Shown: positions 31,431 through 39,909 of the stretch, one piece after another | Layout: each line of letters opens with the position of its first letter | Position numbering within the stretch: the first letter of the stretch is position 1 | Source of the DNA: JADFUZ01 sp034430415 | Lineage (GTDB): Bacteria > Chloroflexota > Dehalococcoidia > GIF9 > AB-539-J10 | Direction: 5' to 3' | Assembly (NCBI GenBank): GCA_034430415.1 | Contig: DAOUEN010000069.1 | Location: forward strand, 1 to 61,990 | DNA length: 61,990 nt | Notes under the pieces: model-generated | Seen by the model: the letters and a program-made list of their open reading frames with translations, nothing else | Told to the model about the DNA's origin: nothing | The model's database searches: none | Translations under genes and position numbers: made by a program

Positions 31431-32760
31431 GATGAGTCCTGAACTTGTCACCATCCTGATGTTCGCAGGAATTCTGGTTGGGGTTCTCGTCGGCTATCCT
31501 CTCGCTATTGTGGTGGGCGCAGTCGGCCTCATAGTGGGCGTCCTGCTCTTCGGCGGAGAGGTGTTGGCGGAGCTCTACTATGGTCGGATATTCAAGACAC
31601 TGACCAACTACGTATTGCTGGCTGTGCCTCTCTTCATTTTCATGGGGACTATGCTGGAACGGTCACGTGTGGCCGATGCGCTGTATGACGCACTGTATCT
31701 ATGGTTCGGTGGGTTCAGAGGTGGCCTGGCCATAACTACGGTTCTGATAGGCACCGTCATGGCCGCGTGTGTCGGCGTGATCGCCGCATCAACCACGATG
31801 CTGGCGCTCATTGCCCTTCCGTCGATGGTAAATCGGGGATACGACAAGGCCCTGGCCAGTGGCTCCGTCTGTGCCGGCGGTACACTCGGTATCCTGATTC
31901 CCCCGAGCATTATGCTGGTCGTCTACGGGCCGATGTCCGGGCTCTCGGTGGGCAAACTGTTCTTTGGCGCCTTCATTCCAGGCTTCGTCCTATCGGGGCT
32001 GTACTGTGCGTACATCATCGTTGCATGTCTACTCCGGCCGCAAATGGGGCCTGCTGTACCCCCCGAAGACAGAAGAGTACCCTTCCTGGAGAAGACAAAG
32101 AGACTGCTGGTCTCGCTGGTCCCACCGGTGGCGCTTATCCTGGCGGTGCTGGGAAGCATCTTCTTCGGCATAGCCGCACCGACAGAAGCATCCGCCGTGG
32201 GGGCCTTCGCTGCCACCGTACTGGCTATTGCGTACCGCAGGTTCAGTTTCAAAATACTCAAGGAGACGGCGTTCGCCACGGTGCGGATGAGCGCCATGGT
32301 GCTGCTAATAGCCTCTCTGTCTTTCGCCTTCGTGGGTGTCTTCATCCGCGCCGGCTGCGGAGAGGTGGTCGCCAATGTCATCCTCAGTTCGCCCGGTGGC
32401 CGCTGGGGGGCTTTCATTGTAGTGATGTTCATCTGCTTCATCTTAGGGATGTTCATCGACTGGATAGGCATCGTCTTCATTATGGTTCCCATAATAACGC
32501 CCATCGTCCCTGCGCTGGGATTCGACCCACTGTGGTTTGGGATGATGATCTGTGTTAACCTGCAGATGTCTTTCCTGACTCCGCCGTTCGCCTATGCCAT
32601 ATTCTTCGTTAAAGGCACTGCACCGCCGGAACTGGGGATAACCACCGCTGACATAATCCGCGGCGTTATCCCGTTTGTGCTACTCATAATGGTGGGCATT
32701 GCGCTCTGCATCTTCTTCCCTCAGATAATTCTCTGGTTGCCAGGCAGGATGGTGGCATGA
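31423..32760 (+). CDS. dctM: TRAP transporter large permease DctM
   Basis: 445 residues with about 12 hydrophobic segments. Family motifs are seen: ALPSMVNRGYDKALASGSVCAGGTLGILIPPS (in two blocks about 129-160), the loop GSIFFGIAAPTEASAVGA, and IDWIGIVFIMVPI. DctM is the ion-transporter-superfamily subunit that moves the substrate. It overlaps the dctQ end by eight bases, so translation is coupled. The protein is close in length and sequence to the second DctM at 34741, so the two clusters arose from one duplication. Confidence 0.95.
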   Translation: MIEMSPELVTILMFAGILVGVLVGYPLAIVVGAVGLIVGVLLFGGEVLAELYYGRIFKTLTNYVLLAVPLFIFMGTMLERSRVADALYDALYLWFGGFRGGLAITTVLIGTVMAACVGVIAASTTMLALIALPSMVNRGYDKALASGSVCAGGTLGILIPPSIMLVVYGPMSGLSVGKLFFGAFIPGFVLSGLYCAYIIVACLLRPQMGPAVPPEDRRVPFLEKTKRLLVSLVPPVALILAVLGSIFFGIAAPTEASAVGAFAATVLAIAYRRFSFKILKETAFATVRMSAMVLLIASLSFAFVGVFIRAGCGEVVANVILSSPGGRWGAFIVVMFICFILGMFIDWIGIVFIMVPIITPIVPALGFDPLWFGMMICVNLQMSFLTPPFAYAIFFVKGTAPPELGITTADIIRGVIPFVLLIMVGIALCIFFPQIILWLPGRMVA

Positions 32761-32837
32761 ATGCGGAAAACATCACGCTAATTGAACAGAAACAGGCGTC
32801 ATTCTCAAGGATAACGTCTTCGCTAAGAGAAAAGGTA

Positions 32838-32866
32838 TTGACTTCCGCTGTTTGGCTTCTTATACT
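32838..32866 (+). promoter_or_regulatory. promoter of the second TRAP cluster
   Basis: TTGACT (32838-32843), 17 bases, TATACT (32861-32866). Same type and distance to dctP as in cluster 1. Confidence 0.7.
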
Positions 32867-32915
32867 TGAATACAGAAGCCTTTAGAAGTAGTCCTGTAGT
32901 CGCCTTATACTTCGC

Positions 32916-32935
32916 AAGGAGGTCGGGCTATGTGA
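32916..32935 (+). promoter_or_regulatory. start-stop leader element (ATGTGA) of TRAP cluster 2
   Basis: AAGGAGG (32916-32922), 7 bases, ATG-TGA (32930-32935). A GTG start two bases later would give a 13-codon peptide beginning MKKR. It lies 63 bases before the dctP start, against 60 in cluster 1. Confidence 0.45.
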
Positions 32936-32992
32936 AAAAAAGAGCAGAGACACAGGAGCGACCCGTAATTTAGACTAAGGAGGAAAAAGAAC

Positions 32993-34117
32993 GTGGGTAA
33001 GAAGATTTTTGTGCTGCTGGTGGCCATGGTGGCAATCATTGCTCTAGTGGTTGCCGGCTGCGCGCCCGAGGCGGCGCCACCAGCCGAAGAGGAGGAAGAG
33101 GCGGCGCCCGAAGAGGAGGAAGAGGAAGAGGAGGCTGCGCCAGAGGCGGAGGTCATCACGTGGATAGGGCAGAGCACCCTCCCTGCGGGAATGCCGGTGT
33201 CCGTAGGACTGGACGAGCTAGCGGAGAGAATCAAGATCGCCAGCGGCGGGCGTTTCATCTGGGAACCCAAGCCTGCCGGCGCCGTCTGTCCGGCAACAGA
33301 AGAGTACAAAGCCATAGACAAGGGCGTTCTGGACTTCTGTGCTGGCGGTGGGTCGTATATGACAGCCGATGTCCCCTTCGGGAGCATGATCTCCCAGCGT
33401 GTCGGGGCGAAGCTGTCTCCTCTGGGACACATGATATGGGAACAAACCGGCGGTCGTGACATGATGAACAAGTGGTTCGCCCAAATGGGCCACGACTTCA
33501 CGGACATCGGCGGGCTGCACGGCCTACCCGAGGGATGGATCCACCTCGACAAGGAACTGAAGGGGCCCGAGGACCTTGAGGGCCTGAAGATGCGGTGCTC
33601 CGGCGACGGTGGGACGGTCCTATCCCGGATGGGCGTCGGCTCGGTGTTCATGCCCCTGGGCGAGATCTTCGAGAACATGAAACGCGGAGTTATCGACGCC
33701 TTCGAGTGCAGCAACCCGTCCTTTGACTGGGACATGGGCCTGTATGAAGTGGGCAAGTACTACTACCAGAACCCCACCCGTGCCCCGTGGGAGAACTACG
33801 AGATCCTGGTCAAGACGAGCGAGTGGAACGAGCTGCCCGACGACCTCAAGGTATTAGTGGAGGACTGCGTCCAGGCAGAAACGGTCTACTACCACTCCCG
33901 CCTGGTGGACTCATGCGCTGTGGCCTTACAGGAGTTCAAGGACTACGGGACCATAGTGGAGCCGCTCCCGAAGTCGATTGAGACAGCATTCGTAATAGAG
34001 GCCAACAAGTACCTCGACGAAAGGGCTGCCGAGTTTCCGTCCTTCAAAGAAATCCTGGATTCCCAGCGCGCCTTTGAAGCGAACTGGGCAGAGCTGTGGG
34101 GACTTCCCGGCGGCTAG
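32993..34117 (+). CDS. dctP: TRAP transporter substrate-binding lipoprotein DctP
   Basis: 374 residues, start GTG with AAGGAGG eleven bases upstream. Lipoprotein signal with lipobox VVAGC (Cys23), then a linker almost wholly of Glu, Ala and Pro (about 24-52), then the two-lobed DctP domain: KIASGGRFIWEPKPAG, the GYM-like loops, GLKMRCSGDGGTVLSRMG, and the ligand Arg/Asp region EIFENMKRGVIDAFECSNPS. It captures a carboxylate outside the membrane and passes it to DctQM. The true substrate is not shown. It has the same layout as the broken copy at 29721, including Trp246 where that copy has a stop. Confidence 0.93.
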   Translation: MGKKIFVLLVAMVAIIALVVAGCAPEAAPPAEEEEEAAPEEEEEEEEAAPEAEVITWIGQSTLPAGMPVSVGLDELAERIKIASGGRFIWEPKPAGAVCPATEEYKAIDKGVLDFCAGGGSYMTADVPFGSMISQRVGAKLSPLGHMIWEQTGGRDMMNKWFAQMGHDFTDIGGLHGLPEGWIHLDKELKGPEDLEGLKMRCSGDGGTVLSRMGVGSVFMPLGEIFENMKRGVIDAFECSNPSFDWDMGLYEVGKYYYQNPTRAPWENYEILVKTSEWNELPDDLKVLVEDCVQAETVYYHSRLVDSCAVALQEFKDYGTIVEPLPKSIETAFVIEANKYLDERAAEFPSFKEILDSQRAFEANWAELWGLPGG

Positions 34118-34172
34118 TGTGAGACCGGAGCCCAATCTCTGAACATGACGCAACGCTAAATCGATGAGCTGG

Positions 34173-34208
34173 TAACCCCCCTCCGAGGGAAATCTCGGAG
34201 GGGGGTTA
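34173..34208 (+). repeat. strong hairpin between dctP and dctQ (cluster 2)
   Basis: TAACCCCCCTCCGAG (34173-34187) pairs exactly with CTCGGAGGGGGGTTA (34194-34208), loop of six. No T run follows. It lies 30 bases before dctQ, the same place as the hairpin in cluster 1. Confidence 0.7.
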
Positions 34209-34238
34209 ATCAGGTCCTGAGAAGGAGCCTATGAGCCT

Positions 34239-34748
34239 ATGAGAAAAGTGCTGAAGCTTATTGATTCTATCAACGAATGGGTGGGCACCCAGATGAAGTG
34301 GCTGGTGTTTGCCGTCATCGTAATCTGTCTCACCGAGGTGACGCTGAGGTACGTATTCAACAAACCTACTATTCAACTCCCCTGCATCATCACCATGACA
34401 GGGGCCTCTCTGTATGCCCTTTCCTTTGGATACATCCTGCTGCACAAGGGACATGTGAGGGTAGACGTTATGTACACCCGGTTATCGGAGAGAAACAAGG
34501 CAATCTTTGATGCCGTTCTGGCGGTGGTGTTTTTCTTCCCGGTGGTTGGCCTGCTTACCTACGCCGCTGGCGAATGGATGTGGTACGCCTGGGAGGTCGG
34601 CGAGAGATCGCAGATGACCTACTGGTACCCCATTCTGGGTCCGGTAAGAACAACGGTGTTTGCGGGGTTGTTCATATTCCTGCTTCAAGGAGTGGCTCAA
34701 TTCATCCGCGACCTGTACTTCGCCGTAAGGAGTAAGCCCTATGATTGA
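34239..34748 (+). CDS. dctQ: TRAP transporter small permease DctQ
   Basis: 169 residues with four membrane helices, aligned over its full length with the DctQ at 30921 and sharing KGHVRVDVMYTRLSER. The ATG at 34239 is the second of two near-identical ATGAGCC-like starts; AAGGAG lies 14 bases before it and nearer to the first ATG (34230), which is in the same frame but meets TGA after three codons. It overlaps dctM by eight bases, as in cluster 1. Confidence 0.88.
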   Translation: MRKVLKLIDSINEWVGTQMKWLVFAVIVICLTEVTLRYVFNKPTIQLPCIITMTGASLYALSFGYILLHKGHVRVDVMYTRLSERNKAIFDAVLAVVFFFPVVGLLTYAAGEWMWYAWEVGERSQMTYWYPILGPVRTTVFAGLFIFLLQGVAQFIRDLYFAVRSKPYD

Positions 34749-36075
34749 CTTAAGCCCGGAGTTCCTTGCCGTATTCATGCTGGGGGGGATCCTGGTCGGT
34801 GTTCTCCTCGGCTATCCCCTGGCGATTGCCATAGGTGGCATAGGCATTATCGCTGGAGTACTGTCCTTTGGGGTCCCGATCACCCTTGAGCTGTACTACG
34901 GCCGCTTCTTCAGCCTGCTGAACAACTATGTCCTCCTGGCTGTGCCCCTTTTCATTTTCATGGGCACCATGCTGGAACACTCGGGAGTAGCCGAAGGGAT
35001 GTATGGCGCCCTGCACGTGTGGCTTGGCGGGGTCCGTGGCGGACTGGCGGTGACCACGGTGCTGATAGGCACAGTGGTGGCTGCCTGTGTGGGAATAATC
35101 GGTGCTTCCGTCACCATGCTGGCTCTTATTGCCCTGCCGGCTATGATTAACCGGGGCTACGACAAGTCTCTGGCCTGCGGTGCGGTCTGTGGCGGCGGCA
35201 GCCTGGGCATCCTCATTCCCCCCAGCATCATGCTGGTCGTCTACGGACCAATGGCGGCCATTTCGGTCGGCCGACTGTTCTTCGGGGCTTTCATGCCGGG
35301 CTTTCTTCTGTCCGCTCTGTATATTACCTATATCATCATCCGCTGTGTAATCCAGCCGAAGATTGCCCCACCAGTGGCCCTCAAGGAAAGGCAGGTGCCT
35401 TTCTGGACCAAGACACGGAACCTGATTGTCTCCATGGTTCCGCCGGTGGTGCTTATCCTGGCGGTGCTGGGGAGCATTTTCTTCGGAGTAGCCTCTCCCA
35501 CCGAGGCTGCCGGGGTCGGGTGCCTGGCTGCCGTAGGCCTGGCGCTTGGCTACCGCAAGCTCAGTGTTGAAGTACTCAAGAGAACCGCGATGACGACGGT
35601 GAAGGTGGCCGGCATGGTACTCATAATAGGAGGACTGTCATTCGCCTTCGTCGGCATATTCATGCGGGCGCAGTGCGACAAGGTAGTCGCTGCATTCATT
35701 CTGAGTGCCCCCGGCGGGAAGTGGGGTGCCTTCTTCGTCATCATGTTCATCTGCTTCATCCTGGGCTTCTTCATCGACTGGCTGGGAATCATCTTCATCA
35801 TGGTCCCCATAATAACGCCCATTGGTGATGCTCTGGGCTTTGACAAGCTGTGGTTTGCCATGATGATCTGCGTCAACCTCCAGATGTCGTTTATGACTCC
35901 TCCATTCGCCTATGCTCTGTTCTACGTCCGGGGGTCCGCTGATCCCAAGCTGGGCATAACCACCATGGACATTATACGGGGGATGGTTCCGTACGTGTTC
36001 ATCATCATGGGCGCGCTCTTGCTGTGCATCGCTTTCCCGCAGATAATACTGTGGCTGCCGGGGAAGATGCTGTAA
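34741..36075 (+). CDS. dctM: TRAP transporter large permease DctM
   Basis: 444 residues, about 12 membrane segments and the same motifs as the first DctM (PAMINRGYDKSLACG, GGGSLGILIPPS, FFGVASPTEAAGVG, IDWLGIIFIMVPI). It forms the third gene of the second TRAP cluster. A hairpin follows 34 bases after the stop. Confidence 0.95.
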   Translation: MIDLSPEFLAVFMLGGILVGVLLGYPLAIAIGGIGIIAGVLSFGVPITLELYYGRFFSLLNNYVLLAVPLFIFMGTMLEHSGVAEGMYGALHVWLGGVRGGLAVTTVLIGTVVAACVGIIGASVTMLALIALPAMINRGYDKSLACGAVCGGGSLGILIPPSIMLVVYGPMAAISVGRLFFGAFMPGFLLSALYITYIIIRCVIQPKIAPPVALKERQVPFWTKTRNLIVSMVPPVVLILAVLGSIFFGVASPTEAAGVGCLAAVGLALGYRKLSVEVLKRTAMTTVKVAGMVLIIGGLSFAFVGIFMRAQCDKVVAAFILSAPGGKWGAFFVIMFICFILGFFIDWLGIIFIMVPIITPIGDALGFDKLWFAMMICVNLQMSFMTPPFAYALFYVRGSADPKLGITTMDIIRGMVPYVFIIMGALLLCIAFPQIILWLPGKML

Positions 36076-36109
36076 AGGAGAGAGCGGCCATCTAGCTTCG
36101 TTGCGAAAC

Positions 36110-36139
36110 TGGGGCATCATCCCTGGGGATGATGCCCCA
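36110..36139. terminator. bidirectional hairpin between dctM and panB
   Basis: TGGGGCATCATCC (36110-36122) pairs exactly with 36127-36139 around loop CTGG. It lies between two convergent genes and can serve both, though no long T run follows on either strand. Confidence 0.6.
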
Positions 36140-36196
36140 CTCGAGTTATGGCGATGCTCTTCGCCGCCTGGCGAGAGCTTCTCTCTATGCAGGATG

Positions 36197-37060
36197 CTAG
36201 CCGGGTTGCTCCCTCCTGCTCGCTATCTCTCGTAGTCTCTCTGCTTCTCCTGGTTTCATCTTGTAACAGTGTTCCTCCGCAGGGAAGCTGCCGCTCCTGA
36301 TGTCGCTGATATACTCACCCAGGGCACGGCGCATCTCCTCACCAAGGTTGGCATATCTCCTTACGAACTTCGGCGTAAACACCTGGTAGATGCCAAGAAC
36401 ATCATTCACCAGCAGAGCTTGCCCATCACAGTGGGGCCCGGCCCCAACTCCCAGGGTTGGTATCCTCAGTATCTCCGTCACCAATTTGCCGGCCTCGGCA
36501 GGAACGCCTTCGAGCAGTACACAGAATGCCCCGGCTTCCTGCAATGCCTCCGCGTCGTCAAGTACCCGCATCGCCGCTTCGGCCGTGTTACCCTGCACCT
36601 TGAACCCCCCCATCTGTGCAGCGCTCTGAGGAGTCAGCCCAATATGTCCCATCACCACCATTCCGGAATCGACAATAGCCCTGACCTGGGGGGCCATCTT
36701 CCGCCCCCCTTCCAGCTTCACTGCATCGACACCCGCCTCCTTGTAGAAACGGCCAGCGTTCCTGACAGCCTCCTCTACCGATACCTGATAGGAGAGAAAG
36801 GGCATGTCACCCATCACAAAGGTATTGGGGGCTCCTTTCCGCACGGCCTGAGAATGGAATATCATCTGGTCCATGGTTACGGGCACCGTCCCATCGTAGC
36901 CGTACACGACATTGCCCATCGAATCGCCTACCAGGATCATATCCATACCCGCCTGTTCAATTATCATCGCCATGGTGAAGTCGTAGGCCGCCACCTGAGT
37001 GAACTTCTCACCCTTTTCCTTCATCTGAAAGAAGTCCTGGACCGTTTTTCTCTTGCTCAC
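36197..37060 (-). CDS. panB: 3-methyl-2-oxobutanoate hydroxymethyltransferase
   Basis: PanB adds a hydroxymethyl group from methylene-tetrahydrofolate to 2-ketoisovalerate, giving ketopantoate on the way to CoA. 287 residues from the GTG at 37060, which has AAGGAGG seven bases upstream (an earlier in-frame ATG lacks this). Conserved parts: VAAYDFTMAMI (about 24-34), VGDSMGNVVYGYDGT with the metal Asp, and GAGPHCDGQ near 205. It lies 84 bases downstream of the DUF2520 gene on the same strand, under one promoter, and the divergent ilvD makes its substrate. panC and panD are not in the window. Confidence 0.96.
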   Translation of the reverse strand: MSKRKTVQDFFQMKEKGEKFTQVAAYDFTMAMIIEQAGMDMILVGDSMGNVVYGYDGTVPVTMDQMIFHSQAVRKGAPNTFVMGDMPFLSYQVSVEEAVRNAGRFYKEAGVDAVKLEGGRKMAPQVRAIVDSGMVVMGHIGLTPQSAAQMGGFKVQGNTAEAAMRVLDDAEALQEAGAFCVLLEGVPAEAGKLVTEILRIPTLGVGAGPHCDGQALLVNDVLGIYQVFTPKFVRRYANLGEEMRRALGEYISDIRSGSFPAEEHCYKMKPGEAERLREIASRREQPG

Positions 37061-37144
37061 TTTAATGCCTCCTTGTGTTATCTTCTTTCGCGGCATGTTG
37101 CCGCTTCCGTGTTCATTGTTCAGCGCGAGGGCACTGCAACCCCG

Positions 37145-38005
37145 CTAGTCAGGCCTGAGGAGCTCCCGCAGCCTCTCGGCTACAATCTGGTCGATTGTTC
37201 CTTTCTCCAGAGCTATAGGAACCGTTGCCATCCCCAACGCCTTGTAGAGCTGAAGGTGAGACGGGGCTCTGTTCGCCAGGGCATCGAGGTGCCTCCTTAT
37301 GGTGTCCAGGTCTCCCCGAGCGATGGGACCCGTAAGGCAGCCGGGGAAGCCAACGCTGTCAATGTTGTTCACGGTACCGCGCAGCAACGGCAGATACGCC
37401 TCGGTGGCCTCCGCGGTGGATTTCCCGAAGTTCTGCCACAGATCCGCTGCTAGCTTGACCACAGTATAAACGTAGTTGCAGGCGATGGCTGCCGCTGCAT
37501 GGTAGAGAGCTTTGTCGTCCGGCGCAAGATACACCCAACTGCCCTGTAGGACAGCAGCGAACTCTTTTAGTACACTCAGCAATGGCTCGTCAGCCTGCAC
37601 GGCAAAAGTCGAGCCGGGCAGGTTGTCCACGGCCTGCTCGATGCTGGCAAACGTCTGACAGGGATGAATCGAACCCACCATTGCGCCCTGCTGCCTCGCT
37701 GGCTCCAAAATGTCGGTGGAGCAAGCGCCACTGCAATGTAGCACTGCTTGCCCGGTATGCCAGCTAGCCTGCGCAGCAACCTTCGGGATAACATCATCCG
37801 GCGTGGTGATGAACACAAGCTCCGCTCTATCTGCGAGCTCCTGAGCCCTCTTGCAGATTCCACAATCAGGAACAGCCCTCGCGAACCTCTCCGCCGCGGC
37901 ACAACTCAGGTCATACACAGCAATCACTTCGTAGTTCTGCTGGGATAGCCTGACGCCGAACGCTGTGCCCACCGGCCCAGCGCCAATGAATCCGATCCTT
38001 CGCAA
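37145..38005 (-). CDS. Rossmann/DUF2520 dehydrogenase, likely ketopantoate reductase of PanG type
   Basis: 286 residues from TTG 38005, with AGGAGG seven bases upstream; a GTG at 38014 would overlap that site. The N-terminal Rossmann domain has IGFIGAGPVGTAFG (about 4-17) and a VFITTPDDVIP strand; after about residue 150 comes the all-helical DUF2520 domain (YHAAAAIACNYVYTVV, then YLPLLRGTVNNI). As I recall, PanG of Francisella, an alternative ketopantoate reductase, has this domain pair. No panE is in the window, and the gene leads an operon with panB and faces ilvD, so a role in pantothenate synthesis is a good inference. The exact substrate is not shown by sequence. Confidence 0.7.
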   Translation of the reverse strand: MRRIGFIGAGPVGTAFGVRLSQQNYEVIAVYDLSCAAAERFARAVPDCGICKRAQELADRAELVFITTPDDVIPKVAAQASWHTGQAVLHCSGACSTDILEPARQQGAMVGSIHPCQTFASIEQAVDNLPGSTFAVQADEPLLSVLKEFAAVLQGSWVYLAPDDKALYHAAAAIACNYVYTVVKLAADLWQNFGKSTAEATEAYLPLLRGTVNNIDSVGFPGCLTGPIARGDLDTIRRHLDALANRAPSHLQLYKALGMATVPIALEKGTIDQIVAERLRELLRPD

Positions 38006-38038
38006 ACCCGTCACCTCCTAATATGATGTCCGACCTAT

Positions 38039-38066
38039 AGTATAGAGGTGGGAGAAGTCGTGTCAA
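38039..38066 (-). promoter_or_regulatory. promoter of the DUF2520-panB operon
   Basis: Minus strand: TTGACA (38061-38066), 16 bases, TATACT (38039-38044), 33 bases before the TTG start. Confidence 0.7.
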
Positions 38067-38111
38067 TGGCCGGTCTCTGCCCGGCAGGCAGCATACCGAC
38101 ACGCTGCATGT

Positions 38112-38140
38112 TTGATGATATGGGTGCTCTACGGTAGAAT
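38112..38140 (+). promoter_or_regulatory. promoter of ilvD
   Basis: TTGATG (38112-38117), 17 bases, TAGAAT (38135-38140), 33 bases before the ilvD ATG. Confidence 0.65.
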
Positions 38141-38173
38141 GACGTCGCGCTGCCAAGCCAGAGGAGGTAATGA

Positions 38174-39841
38174 ATGAGAAGTGATGTTGTCAAGAAGGGT
38201 ATCGAGAGAGCGCCACATAGATCGTTGCTTTACGCAGCAGGTTGCTCGTCCACTGACTGGGACAAGCCGTTTATCGGAGTGATCAATAGCTTCACTAGAA
38301 TTGTCCCTGGCCATGTTCATCTACAGTCCATTGCCCGGGCGGTAAGCGAAGGCGTCTACAGCGGGGGCGGTGTGCCATTTGAGTGCAATACTATCGCTGT
38401 CTGCGACGGAATTGCTATGAACCATGCAGGAATGAAGTACAGCCTGCCCAGCAGGGAGCTAATTGCCGACTCTGTAGAAGTCCTGGTAGAGGCTCATGCT
38501 TTCGATGCGTTGGTGTTCATCCCGAACTGCGACAAGATAATACCCGGCATGCTCATGGCGGCAGCCAGGCTGAACCTGCCATGTATCTTCGTCAGCGGTG
38601 GACCTATGATGGCAGGAAGGCTCTGCCAGGACAATCAGGTAAGGTCCGTTGACCTGATCACGGTTTTCGAGGCGGTAGGTAAGACCGTAAGGGGACAGAT
38701 GGCTGAGGCTGAATTGGAGCAATTGGAGAAGGTTGCCTGTCCCGGTTACGGCAGTTGTGCTGGCATGTTCACCGCCAATACCATGAACTGCCTTACCGAG
38801 GCTCTAGGCATGGCTTTGCCCGGTAACGGGACGGTGCCGGCCGTGCAGAGCCGTAGAGTGCAGTTGGCATATGAAGCCGGCCGCCAGGTCATGGAGGTAC
38901 TATCCAAGGGAATTCGGGCCAGAGACATCATCACCCGCGATGCTATCTTCAACGCCTTCGCAGTCGATATGGCTCTTGGAGGCAGTACTAACTCGGTCCT
39001 CCACCTCACAGCGGTGGCTCACGAAGCCGGAATCGACTTCGCCCTGTCGGAAATAAATGAGGTCAGTCAAGGCACGCCTCACATATGCAGACTGAGCCCG
39101 GCCGGACATCACCACATTGAAGATCTGGATCTAGCCGGCGGCATCCCGGCAGTTATGCAGGAGATATCAGGATTGTTGAACTTGAAGACACAGACTGTAC
39201 TGGGACAACCGTTGGGCGAGGTCATCAAGGAAGCCAGAGTCAGGAATAGGGACGTGATCCATACGCTATCCAGCCCCTACGAACCGACGGGCGGCCTCAG
39301 TATCCTGTTCGGCAATCTGGCTCCCGGAGGCGCCGTGGTAAAGAGCGGCGCAGTAGCTCCTGAGATGCAAGTCCACCGGGGGCCAGCACGGGTTTTCGAC
39401 ACCGAGGAAGAAGCCACTGAAGCAATAATGAGTGAGGCATTTAAGCCCGGGGATGTGCTCGTAATCAGGTACGAAGGGCCAAAGGGCGGACCGGGCATGC
39501 GAGAGATGTTGACCCCTACATCGCTTCTCAGTGGCATGGGCATGGACAAGGAGGTAGCGCTGGTAACCGATGGACGGTTTTCTGGAGGTTCCCGTGGCGC
39601 AGCCATTGGCCATGTTTCCCCGGAGGCAGCGGAAAAGGGGCCGATAGCGGCTCTAAGGAATGGTGACACCATCAGGATAGACATACCCAAGCAGAAGTTG
39701 GAAGTAGACATAAGCCGAGAAGAGATGGAGCGAAGACTAGCTTCGCTACCTCCCTTCGAGCCCAAGATCAAGACCGGCTATCTCAAACGGTACAGCGAGA
39801 AGGTTAGTTCGGCAAGTAGAGGAGCGGTGTTCGGTGACTAG
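38174..39841 (+). CDS. ilvD: dihydroxy-acid dehydratase
   Basis: Dehydrates 2,3-dihydroxy-isovalerate to 2-ketoisovalerate in valine, leucine and pantothenate synthesis. 555 residues with the family Cys/cluster sites: AGCSSTDWDKPFIGV near the start, PNCDKIIPGMLMAAARLN (about 117-134), CPGYGSCAGMFTANTMNC (about 188-205), GGSTNSVLHL, and TDGRFSGGSRGAAIGHVSPEA (in two parts near 465-485). An iron-sulphur cluster is expected. GAGGAGG precedes the ATG by six bases. It is divergent from the DUF2520-panB operon, so the three can share control. A decayed second homologue lies at 58667. Confidence 0.97.
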   Translation: MRSDVVKKGIERAPHRSLLYAAGCSSTDWDKPFIGVINSFTRIVPGHVHLQSIARAVSEGVYSGGGVPFECNTIAVCDGIAMNHAGMKYSLPSRELIADSVEVLVEAHAFDALVFIPNCDKIIPGMLMAAARLNLPCIFVSGGPMMAGRLCQDNQVRSVDLITVFEAVGKTVRGQMAEAELEQLEKVACPGYGSCAGMFTANTMNCLTEALGMALPGNGTVPAVQSRRVQLAYEAGRQVMEVLSKGIRARDIITRDAIFNAFAVDMALGGSTNSVLHLTAVAHEAGIDFALSEINEVSQGTPHICRLSPAGHHHIEDLDLAGGIPAVMQEISGLLNLKTQTVLGQPLGEVIKEARVRNRDVIHTLSSPYEPTGGLSILFGNLAPGGAVVKSGAVAPEMQVHRGPARVFDTEEEATEAIMSEAFKPGDVLVIRYEGPKGGPGMREMLTPTSLLSGMGMDKEVALVTDGRFSGGSRGAAIGHVSPEAAEKGPIAALRNGDTIRIDIPKQKLEVDISREEMERRLASLPPFEPKIKTGYLKRYSEKVSSASRGAVFGD

Positions 39842-39909
39842 GAGCCCCATGTTGACGGAGTTCGCCCTCCCGGTCGGGTACATGGCATGCCAGGGAAGGA
39901 AGGGTTCAA

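Noticed and set aside
31701..32558. 285-codon frame in dctM (plus, other frame) and a 193-codon antisense frame
   Set aside because: Both lie fully inside dctM, which is clear by membrane pattern and motifs; the alternative translations are Arg/His- or Thr/Ser-rich.
34227..34245. Tiny frame ATGAGCCTA at the first of two starts before dctQ
   Set aside because: Three codons then TGA; probably chance duplication of ATGAGCC; not seen in cluster 1.
36269..37453. 394-codon open frame on plus over panB and the DUF2520 gene
   Set aside because: It is antisense to two well-recognised genes, shows no domain, and has a His/Arg-rich composition typical of a shadow frame.
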